Of a DNA stretch of 64,000 nt, positions 1 to 7,140 are shown piece by piece; position 1 is the stretch's first letter; each line of letters starts with the position of its first letter. The position numbers and the translations under genes are program-made. The notes below the pieces were generated by a model, which was not told where the DNA came from, searched no databases, and worked only from the letters and a program-made list of their open reading frames with translations. Location of the stretch: the NCBI RefSeq assembly GCF_006738645.1, contig NZ_AP019700.1, forward strand, positions 2,678,001-2,742,000, read 5' to 3'. The DNA comes from Stella humosa (lineage in GTDB: Bacteria; Pseudomonadota; Alphaproteobacteria; ATCC43930; Allostellaceae).

Positions 1-719
1 GCGATGACATCGTAGTCATCCCCGTAGACGGCGTTGAAGCCGAATATGGAATCGCCGGTCAGGTCCGGAACGGTGAACCCAAAGATGGCGTCGTTCCCGG
101 CGCCGCCATAATAGAGGTCCAGTCCGCCATCACCGCGCAGCGCGTCGGCACCGTTGCCGCCGTACAGGGTGTCCGCCCCGGCATCACCCACCAGACTGTC
201 GGCAGCATTGCCGCCATGGATGGCGTCGTTGCCGACGCCGCCATAGAGGATGTCGGAATCCTCATCGCCGTAGATCAGGTCGGTGCCGTTGCCGCCATAA
301 ATGACGTCGACGCCGTTGCCGCCATGGAGCGTGTCGTCGCCGAAGAACCCGAGCGAATCCGCGCGGCCGTCGCCGTAGAGCCGGTCGTTGCCGTTGCCGC
401 CGAAGATCTGATCGCTGCCGTTGCCGCCATCGAGCGTGTCGCCGCCTTCGCCACCGTCCAGATAGTCCTGGCCTTCACCGCCGTAGAGATAGTCGCTGCC
501 GATGCCGGCATAGAGGTAGTCGGCGTCGCTGCCACCATCGACGCTGTCGTTGCCGTTGCCACCATCCAGGGAATCGCTGCCGTTGCCGCCATAGAGGTAG
601 TCGTTGCCGTTGCCACCGCCGATGGTGTCGTTGCCGTCCTCGCCGAATATGGAGTCCGCGGCAGGGCTGCTATCCGCGCCGTAAAAATCGTCGCCACCAC
701 CCAGACTGACCGCTGCCAT
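1..719 (-). CDS. RTX calcium-binding repeat protein, partial (C terminus beyond window)
   Basis: Reading the minus strand from ATG at 717-719 gives MAAVSLGGGDDFYGADSSP followed by uninterrupted glycine/aspartate nonapeptides of the GGxGxDxLY type to the window edge, so 239 complete codons are seen and the 3' end is missing. The start is supported by a G-hexamer (complement of 727-732) 7 nt upstream. The family is exported through type I secretion and folds into a Ca2+-dependent beta-roll outside the cell. The N terminus (MA-x-[IV]-[NS]-L ... DSSP) matches the two complete RTX genes downstream in the window, so this is a third paralogue. Function beyond an extracellular repeat protein (surface layer, adhesin or matrix) cannot be read. 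The frame stays open at base 1. Confidence 0.9.
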   Translation of the reverse strand, partial: MAAVSLGGGDDFYGADSSPAADSIFGEDGNDTIGGGNGNDYLYGGNGSDSLDGGNGNDSVDGGSDADYLYAGIGSDYLYGGEGQDYLDGGEGGDTLDGGNGSDQIFGGNGNDRLYGDGRADSLGFFGDDTLHGGNGVDVIYGGNGTDLIYGDEDSDILYGGVGNDAIHGGNAADSLVGDAGADTLYGGNGADALRGDGGLDLYYGGAGNDAIFGFTVPDLTGDSIFGFNAVYGDDYDVI

Positions 720-993
720 CCGCTCGCCCCCCGACGAAGATGGATTACGGTAGCCTACTCAACCATTGCGCTACTACGAGTCTTTGAAGCCCTTAGCCCA
801 ATTTGCACGATTTTTGCTTGCAGATAAGCTGGGCCGTTCATTCGCAAATCTTCGTCATGTGCGCCGACGGCCCGGATCCCCGCTGGAAAAGCGCGCGGCA
901 TGAAGGCATCCGACCAATGCAACCTCTGTTCGATCAGAGCTGTTGGCCGGCGCATTCCTGAAACGAACGCCGGCCAACGGTCCGATGCAACCG
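720..993. other. Intergenic region between RTX genes
   Basis: 274 bp with no coding frame. It holds the terminator hairpin of the preceding RTX gene (942-978), then an AT-richer stretch (about 740-840) expected to carry the promoter of the partial RTX gene. The 10-mer ACTCGTAGTA (minus strand, 772-781) recurs upstream of the next RTX gene at 6088-6097. A weak -35-like TTGAGT (757-762, minus) is seen without a convincing -10 box. Confidence 0.5.
942..978 (-). terminator. Hairpin after the 1660-aa RTX gene
   Basis: Perfect 11-bp inverted repeat, GTTGGCCGGCG (942-952) and its complement (968-978), with a 15-nt loop. It begins 16 nt beyond the stop of the RTX gene on the minus strand. There is no clear U tract, so it is called a terminator from position and stem strength only. 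Confidence 0.6.
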
Positions 994-1931
994 CTACACG
1001 ATGTAGATCAGGATCGCGCCGTCGGAGCCCAGCATGGTGTCGGTATAGTGGCCCGGCTCGATATCCTCGAAGCGGATCTCGCCGCCGCCCAGCTTGCTGA
1101 GTGACAGCACGCCGTCGGTTATGGCCAGGCTGTCCAGCAGCTTGCTGTTCTTCGACGCCACGCCCGTGATCGCGATCACGTCGGAGACCGATCCCGTGCC
1201 GGTGATGAAGTGGGCGATGGTGTCGCCCGACAGGTCGGCCACCGTACCGAACACCGTGTCGCGGGTGTCGACCATCTCGTCCAGGTCGATGTAGTCGCCG
1301 CCGGCATCGCCCTGAAGCCGGTCGGCACCCTCGCCGCCGGCGATCTTGTCGCTGTCGGCGCCGCCCAGGATCGTGTCGGCCGCGGCATCGCCATGCAGCG
1401 TATCGCCGCCGGAGCCGCCCTCGATCCGGTCGCCGCCATTGCCGCCATAGGCGAGGTCGTTGCCGTTGTCGCCATAGAGCGTGTCGACATCAGCGCCGCC
1501 GGTCAGCGTGTCGCCGCCATTGCCGCCCCACAGCGCGTCGCGGTCGCTGCCGCCATCCAGCAGGTCGTTGCCGTTGCCGCCCTTCAGCGTGTCCTTGCCG
1601 TCGCCACCGAAGAGAACGTCGTTGCCGTTCTTGCCGTCGATCGAGTTCGACTTGCCGTCGGCGACGACCACGTCGTTGCCGTCCGTGGACGCCACGCCGC
1701 TCTCGATCCAGATGGTCGTCTGGCCGTCGTCGAAGACCGCCTCGACCGTTCCTCCGACCGATGCGTTGCCGTACAGCAAGGTCAGCTTGTTGCCGTCCTT
1801 GAAGTCGAGCACGCCGCCGGCGAGCTTGTTGCCGTCGAGGCCGGAATAGTCGCCGTCGACGACGATGAAGTCCGACCCGTCCGCCGTCCCCGGCATGAAG
1901 TCGGTGACGGTGTCCTGGTGTAGTTCGGCCG
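994..1931 (-). repeat. Duplicated C-terminal RTX/secretion block, copy A
   Basis: Encodes the last ~310 residues of the 1660-aa RTX protein, starting near AELHQDTV and including the SIDGKNGND array, the DLDEMVDTRDTV motif, LSGDTIAHF and LGGGEIRFED. The same block ends the 1300-aa RTX protein (6183-7140), with high nucleotide identity over the final few hundred bases, so it is a paralogous duplication possibly kept alike by gene conversion. Confidence 0.8.
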
Positions 1932-4900
1932 CCGTGCCGAAGATCATGTCGGCATCGTCGCCGGTGTTGATCACGTCCTTGCCGCCGCCGGGTGCCAGCG
2001 TGTCGTGGCCCTGGCCGCCATAAAGCGTGTCGGCATCCGCGTCGCCCGACAGCAGGTCGTCGTCGGCCCCGCCATAAAGCCGGTCCGTGCCGTTGCCGCC
2101 GTAGAGATCGTCCGCGCCGTTGCCGCCATAGAGCAGGTCGTTGCCCTGGCCGCCCTGCAGCTCGTCGTCGCCGTCGGCACCGTCGAGCGTGTCGACGCCG
2201 TTGCCGCCGGCGATCGTCTCGTCATCCTCGCTGCCGCCGATCCGGTCGTTGCCGTCGCCGCCGGAGAACTGGTCGTCACCGCTCTCGTCACCGCTCAGGG
2301 TCACCTTGTCGTTGCCGCCGAGCGCGTCGGAGACGTTGCCGTAGAGCTCGAAGTCGACCTCCCGCAGGTCGACGCTGTCGGCACTCTCGGTGAAGAGCGG
2401 GGCCGAGATGGTGAAGTGGGTGCGTCCTGCGATCTCTGTTCGCGTCCACTCGACGCCGCTGGTGCCGGCGACGTAGAGGTCGCCGTCGCCGTCGCCGTCG
2501 ACATCAAGGAAGTCGTTGCCGGGGGCAAAGATGCTGCGCGTGTCGCTGCCCAGGATGGTGTCGAGCACGATCCGGTCGACGTCGCTGCCGCCCACCACCG
2601 TGTCGAAGTCGGTGACGGAATCGCCCGTCAGGTCGGCCAGGGAGCCAATCGCGGTGTCGCTGCCGAGACCCATTTCGTAGCGGTCGTTGCCGCCGCCGCC
2701 GCCCAGATAGTCGTTGCCGTTGCCGCCGTCGAGCGTGTCCAGGCCATTGCCGCCATACAGGTCGTCGTCGCCGGCCTCGCCATAGAGCAGGCCGTTGCCG
2801 TCGCCGCCATGGAGCTGGTCGTTGCCGTTGCCGCCGTGCAGGACGTCATAGTCCAGGTCGCCATACAGCAGGTCGCTGCCGTCGTTGCCATAGAGCGTGT
2901 CGGAATGCTGGCCGCCAAAGACCGTCTCGTCGTCGTCGCTGCCCTGGATCAGATCGTTGCCCAGGCCGCCGGTGAAGCTGTCGTCGCGGCTCTCGTCGCC
3001 CGAAAGCGTGACCCGATCGTTGCCGCCGAGCGCGTCGGAAACGTTGCCATAGCTGTCGAAGTCGACGGTATCGAGGTCGACGCTGTCACCGCCCTCGGTG
3101 AAGAGCGCGGCCTGGGCGGTGAAGCGGGTATAGACCCCGAACGTCTCGCGTTCCCACTCCACGCCGTTGGAGCCGGTGACGAAAACATCCCCGGTGCCGT
3201 CACCGTTCAGGTCGAGGAAGTCGTTGCCGGAGATGAAGTAACTGCGGCTGTCGGAACCTAGGACCGTATCGAGCACGACGAGATCGCCATCGGCGCCCGT
3301 CAGGTCGAAGTCATTGATGGTGTCGCCTACGGAATCCGCGGCGAACTCCGCGAGGCTGCCAAAGAAGCTGTCGGCGCCGTTGCCGCCGAACAACTGATCG
3401 ACACTGTCGCCACCCGACAGCCAGTCATCGCCCTCGCCACCGTAGATGACCTCCTCGTCGTCGCTGCCGAAGATCGTGTCATCGCCGTTGCCGCCACTGA
3501 ACGTGTCGTCCCCGGATGCGCTGTCGGCACCGTTGAGCGTGACCTGGTCGTTGCCATCCAGCGCATCGGAGACATTGCTGTAGGCATCGAGATCGAACGC
3601 GGTCAGGTCGACGGTATCGGCGTCGTCGGTGAACAGCGGCGCCGCAAGGGTGAAGTGCGTGGTGGCCCCGACCACCTGACGTCGCCATTCCAGCCCCTGG
3701 CTGCCCGATACGAGGATATCGCCGTCGGAGTCCCCGTCCAGGTCCAGGTAGTCGTCGGTGGCGACGAAGAACTCGCGCGTGTCGACGCCGATGACGGTAT
3801 CGAGCACTACATGGTCGGTGTCGCCGCCCGAGGCCGTGTCGAAGTCGCCGATCGAATCGCCGTTCAGCGCATCGTAGGATCCGAAGGCGGTATCGCTGCC
3901 TTCGCCCAGTTCCAGCCGGTCCAGCCCGTTCCCGCCGGCCACCAGGTCGCTTCCCTGGTCGCCAAACACCGTGTCTTCAGCGTCGCCGCCGTAGAGAAGA
4001 TCGTTGCCCTCGCCGCCATAGGCGAGGTCGGTGCCGGTACCGCCCCAGACCTCGTCGCCGCCATTGCCGCCGAAGATCGTGTCGAGGTTGGCGTCGCCAT
4101 AGAGGAGATCGGCATCCTCCTCGCCATAGAGCAGGTCGTTGTTCGACCCGCCATAGACGATGTCGGCGCCGTCGCCGGCCCAGATGCTGTCGTTGTTGCC
4201 GTCGCCCAGGATCCGGTCGCTGCCGTTGCCGCCCGACAGGCTGTCGTTGTTGCTGCCGCCGGCCATCGTGTCGTCGCCATCCTCGCCCAGGAGGATGTCG
4301 TTGTTGGTGCCGCCATCGAGATAGTCGGCGCCGTTGCCGCCATAGGCGAAGTCGGCCGCATTGCCGCCATAGAGGGAGTCGCCGTCGTCGCCGCCATAGA
4401 GCGTGTCGGCGCCGTTCTCGCCATAGATCAGATCCAGGCCCTGGCCGCCGACGATCCTGTCCTCATCATCGCCGCCGTAGAGCGTGTCGCCATCGTCGCC
4501 GCCATAGATCAGGTCCTGGCTGCCATAGCCGAAGAGGCGGTCGCCGCCGGCACCGCCGCGCATTGTGTCAGTCGACTGCCCGCCATAGACGAGGTCGTTG
4601 CCGCCGCCGCCATCGAGCTGCCCGGAGGCATTCTCGCCCAGCAGCGTGTCGTCGCCCTCGTCACCGTTCAGTGTGTCCTGGGTTTCACCGCCATAGATCA
4701 GGTCGTTGCCGGCGCCGCCATCGGCTTGGTTGCTGCCATTGTCGGCAAACAGCGTGTCGTGGCCGTTGCCGCCAGACAGCGTATCGTTGGTATTCGATCC
4801 ATAGATGAGGTCGTTGTCGTCGTCGCCAGAGAGCCAGACACTCGCGGCATTGCTGCCATTCAGCGTGTCGTTACCCTGGCCGCCGAACATCGTGGCGGAG

Positions 4901-5976
4901 TCGTACTCTTCGATCAGGACATCGTCGCCGTCACCGCCATAGACAAGGTCGTCGTTCGAGCTGCCGCGCAGCGTATCGGCGCCGTTGCCGCCGTGGAGCG
5001 TATCGTTCTGCGACCCGCCATCGAGGCTGTCGTTGCCGTTACTGCCGTAGAGCAGGTCGTCCTGAGAATCGCCGAACAGCAGGTCATCGTCGTCTTCGCC
5101 GAAAAGCGTGTCGCTTTCGGACTCGCCGTGCACGTTGTCGCTGCCTTGGCCGCCATAGAACAGGTCGGCGCCCTGGCCACCCCGCATCGTGTCGTTGTCG
5201 TCCTCGCCGAACAGGGTATCGGCGTCGTTGCCGCCGTTCAGGTCGTCGGCGCCATTCCCACCATAGAACAGGTCGTCGCCCAGGCCGCCGCCGGTAAGCG
5301 CGTCGTTGCCGTCCTCGCCGAACAGCGTGTCCCGACCGTTCGGCGCGCTGTCATCGCCGCCACCGTCGAGCCGATCGTTGCCCTGGCCGCCATAGATCAG
5401 GTCGTTGCCTGTGCCACCCTCGGCTTGGTCATCGCCATCGCCGCCATAGAGGGTGTCGACGCCATTGCCGCCCCTCAAGCTGTCGTTGCCTAGACCGCCG
5501 AACAGCAGGTCCTGGTCCAGCGAGCCATGCAGCGTGTCGTCGTCGTTCTCGCCGAACAGCGTGTCGTCGCCACCGCCGCCATTCAGGGTGTCGGCGCCGT
5601 TGCCGCCATAGACCAGGTCGGCATCCCCGCTGCCGAACAGGGTGTCGCTGTCTTCCTCGCCGAAGAGGGTGTCCAGGCCCAGGCCGCCATCCAGGCTGTC
5701 GGCGCCATTGCCGCCATAGAGGAGGTCGACGAGGTCCTTGCCGACCAGCGTGTCGTTGCCGTCGTCCCCGAACACGGTGTCGTTGCCGGATACACCCAGC
5801 AGGTCGTTGTGGGCGTCGCCGAACAGGCTGTCGTCATCGAGGCCGCCATAGATCAGGTCGTCGCCATCGCCGCCCTGGATAGTGTCGTTGCCATTCAGGC
5901 CATAGATTTCGTCGCCGCCCGGGCTGCTGTCCGGCGTGAAGGCGTTCGCACTGTCGTCAAGATTGATAGTCGCCAT
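994..5976 (-). CDS. Large RTX calcium-binding repeat protein (1660 aa)
   Basis: Predicted secreted Ca2+-binding protein made almost entirely of RTX nonapeptides (GGxGxDxLx), with no N-terminal signal peptide and no recognisable enzymatic domain. Residues ~20-690 are a regular array with a 36-residue super-period (four nonapeptides, every fourth starting DLxYGG). Three copies of a non-RTX module follow at roughly residues 699-832, 867-1002 and 1107-1249, each with a DTR...F segment, an EF-hand-like LDxDGDxDGD loop and an APLFT...VDL segment. Residues ~1350-1660 form a C-terminal block nearly identical to that of the neighbouring 1300-aa RTX protein, ending ILIYIV. A hydrophobic extreme C terminus of this sort is typical of type I secretion substrates. 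ATG at 5976 is preceded by a G-hexamer (5982-5987). No ABC exporter or membrane-fusion gene lies in the window. A surface-layer, adhesin or matrix role is inference. Confidence 0.9.
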   Translation of the reverse strand: MATINLDDSANAFTPDSSPGGDEIYGLNGNDTIQGGDGDDLIYGGLDDDSLFGDAHNDLLGVSGNDTVFGDDGNDTLVGKDLVDLLYGGNGADSLDGGLGLDTLFGEEDSDTLFGSGDADLVYGGNGADTLNGGGGDDTLFGENDDDTLHGSLDQDLLFGGLGNDSLRGGNGVDTLYGGDGDDQAEGGTGNDLIYGGQGNDRLDGGGDDSAPNGRDTLFGEDGNDALTGGGLGDDLFYGGNGADDLNGGNDADTLFGEDDNDTMRGGQGADLFYGGQGSDNVHGESESDTLFGEDDDDLLFGDSQDDLLYGSNGNDSLDGGSQNDTLHGGNGADTLRGSSNDDLVYGGDGDDVLIEEYDSATMFGGQGNDTLNGSNAASVWLSGDDDNDLIYGSNTNDTLSGGNGHDTLFADNGSNQADGGAGNDLIYGGETQDTLNGDEGDDTLLGENASGQLDGGGGNDLVYGGQSTDTMRGGAGGDRLFGYGSQDLIYGGDDGDTLYGGDDEDRIVGGQGLDLIYGENGADTLYGGDDGDSLYGGNAADFAYGGNGADYLDGGTNNDILLGEDGDDTMAGGSNNDSLSGGNGSDRILGDGNNDSIWAGDGADIVYGGSNNDLLYGEEDADLLYGDANLDTIFGGNGGDEVWGGTGTDLAYGGEGNDLLYGGDAEDTVFGDQGSDLVAGGNGLDRLELGEGSDTAFGSYDALNGDSIGDFDTASGGDTDHVVLDTVIGVDTREFFVATDDYLDLDGDSDGDILVSGSQGLEWRRQVVGATTHFTLAAPLFTDDADTVDLTAFDLDAYSNVSDALDGNDQVTLNGADSASGDDTFSGGNGDDTIFGSDDEEVIYGGEGDDWLSGGDSVDQLFGGNGADSFFGSLAEFAADSVGDTINDFDLTGADGDLVVLDTVLGSDSRSYFISGNDFLDLNGDGTGDVFVTGSNGVEWERETFGVYTRFTAQAALFTEGGDSVDLDTVDFDSYGNVSDALGGNDRVTLSGDESRDDSFTGGLGNDLIQGSDDDETVFGGQHSDTLYGNDGSDLLYGDLDYDVLHGGNGNDQLHGGDGNGLLYGEAGDDDLYGGNGLDTLDGGNGNDYLGGGGGNDRYEMGLGSDTAIGSLADLTGDSVTDFDTVVGGSDVDRIVLDTILGSDTRSIFAPGNDFLDVDGDGDGDLYVAGTSGVEWTRTEIAGRTHFTISAPLFTESADSVDLREVDFELYGNVSDALGGNDKVTLSGDESGDDQFSGGDGNDRIGGSEDDETIAGGNGVDTLDGADGDDELQGGQGNDLLYGGNGADDLYGGNGTDRLYGGADDDLLSGDADADTLYGGQGHDTLAPGGGKDVINTGDDADMIFGTAAELHQDTVTDFMPGTADGSDFIVVDGDYSGLDGNKLAGGVLDFKDGNKLTLLYGNASVGGTVEAVFDDGQTTIWIESGVASTDGNDVVVADGKSNSIDGKNGNDVLFGGDGKDTLKGGNGNDLLDGGSDRDALWGGNGGDTLTGGADVDTLYGDNGNDLAYGGNGGDRIEGGSGGDTLHGDAAADTILGGADSDKIAGGEGADRLQGDAGGDYIDLDEMVDTRDTVFGTVADLSGDTIAHFITGTGSVSDVIAITGVASKNSKLLDSLAITDGVLSLSKLGGGEIRFEDIEPGHYTDTMLGSDGAILIYIV

Positions 5977-6027
5977 GACCGCCCCCCGGCGATGCAGCTG
6001 CCCCGAATGGCAGCGCTCTGGCGGACC

Positions 6028-6055
6028 TTACTAGACTTATGGCAGTTGCCGTCAA
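6028..6055 (-). promoter_or_regulatory. Candidate sigma-70 promoter of the 1660-aa RTX gene
   Basis: On the minus strand TTGACG (6050-6055) is followed after 16 nt by TAGTAA (6028-6033), about 50 nt before the start codon at 5976. The -35 matches consensus at 5 of 6 positions, the -10 at only 3. An inverted repeat sits 14 nt upstream of the -35. Prediction only. Confidence 0.35.
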
Positions 6056-6069
6056 TCTGTCTTTTTTTC

Positions 6070-6086
6070 TTGCGAGTACTTCGCAA
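6070..6086. promoter_or_regulatory. Inverted repeat upstream of RTX promoter, possible operator
   Basis: TTGCGA (6070-6075), 5-nt centre GTACT, TCGCAA (6081-6086): perfect 6-bp arms, upstream of the candidate -35 of the 1660-aa RTX gene. A related TTGCG/CGCAA inverted repeat lies upstream of the next RTX gene (10170-10183). The recurrence suggests a shared regulator site, but arms this short can arise by chance. Confidence 0.3.
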
Positions 6087-6139
6087 TTACTACGAGTTAT
6101 ATCTAGAAAAATCATTTGGTAATAATCGGACCGGTAGCA

Positions 6140-6167
6140 ATCGGCCGGCGCCTGGGCGCCGGCCGAT
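6140..6167 (-). terminator. Strong hairpin after the 1300-aa RTX gene
   Basis: ATCGGCCGGCGCC (6140-6152) and its perfect complement (6155-6167) form a 13-bp stem around a 2-nt centre, beginning 15 nt beyond the stop codon of the upstream RTX gene. With the hairpin at 942-978 this suggests each RTX gene is its own transcription unit. Confidence 0.65.
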
Positions 6168-6182
6168 GATCCCCGCAGGCCG

Positions 6183-7140
6183 CTAGACGATATAGATCAG
6201 GATCGCGCCGTCCGACCCCAGCATGGTGTCGGTATAGTAGTTGCCGTCCGGCTCTAGGTCCTCGAAGCGGATCTCGCCGCCGCCCAGCTTGCTCAGCGAC
6301 AGCACGCCGTCGGTGATCGCCAGGCTGTCGAGCAGCTTGCTGTTCTTGGACGCCACGCCGGTAATGGCGAGCATGTCGGCGTCCTTGCCGGTGCCGGTGA
6401 CGAAGTGGGCGATAGTGTCGCCCGACAGGTCGGCCACCGTGCCGTACACCGTGTCGCGGGTATCGACCATCTCGTCCAGGTCGATGAAGTCGCCACCGGC
6501 GTCGCCCGACAGGCGGTCATTGCCTTCGCCGCCGATCAGCCGGTCGCCGTCGGCACCGCCCTGGATCGTGTCGCCCGCGGCATCGCCATAGAGCGTGTCG
6601 CTGCCGGCACCGCCCTCAAGACGGTCGCCACCGTCGCCGCCATGGGCCAGGTCGTTGCCGTTCTCGCCATAAAGCGTGTCGACATCCGAGCCACCGGCGA
6701 GCGTGTCGTCACCCGCACCGCCCCACAGCGCATCGCGATCGCTGCCACCGACCAGCATGTCGTTGCCGTTGCCGCCCTTCAGCGTGTCCTTGCCCTCGCC
6801 GCCGAAGATGCTGTCATTGCCGTTCTTGCCGTCGATCGAATTGGAGCCGGCATCGGCGACCACCAGCTCGTTGCCGTTGCTCGTCGTCGTCGAGGCGATG
6901 ATGCGGATCGTCGTCTCGCCGTCGGCAAAGGTCGCATTGATGGTGCCGGCGACGGGCTGGCCGCCAAAGGCCAGCGTGATCGCGGCCGGGTCTTTCGAGT
7001 CCGGCAGCGTGAGGTCGAGCAGGCCGCCCGTCAGCTTGCCGCCATTGAGGGCGCTATAGTTGCCCAGGACGACGATGTAGTCGGACTCCTCGATCGACCC
7101 TGGCAGGAAGTCGAAGACGGTGTCCTGATGCAGTTCGGCG
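6183..7140 (-). repeat. Duplicated C-terminal RTX/secretion block, copy B
   Basis: Counterpart of the block at 994-1931, encoding AELHQDTV through the terminal ILIYIV of the 1300-aa RTX protein. The copies differ by a short indel near the end (GHYTDT against DGNYYTDT) and scattered, mostly synonymous, changes. Confidence 0.8.
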
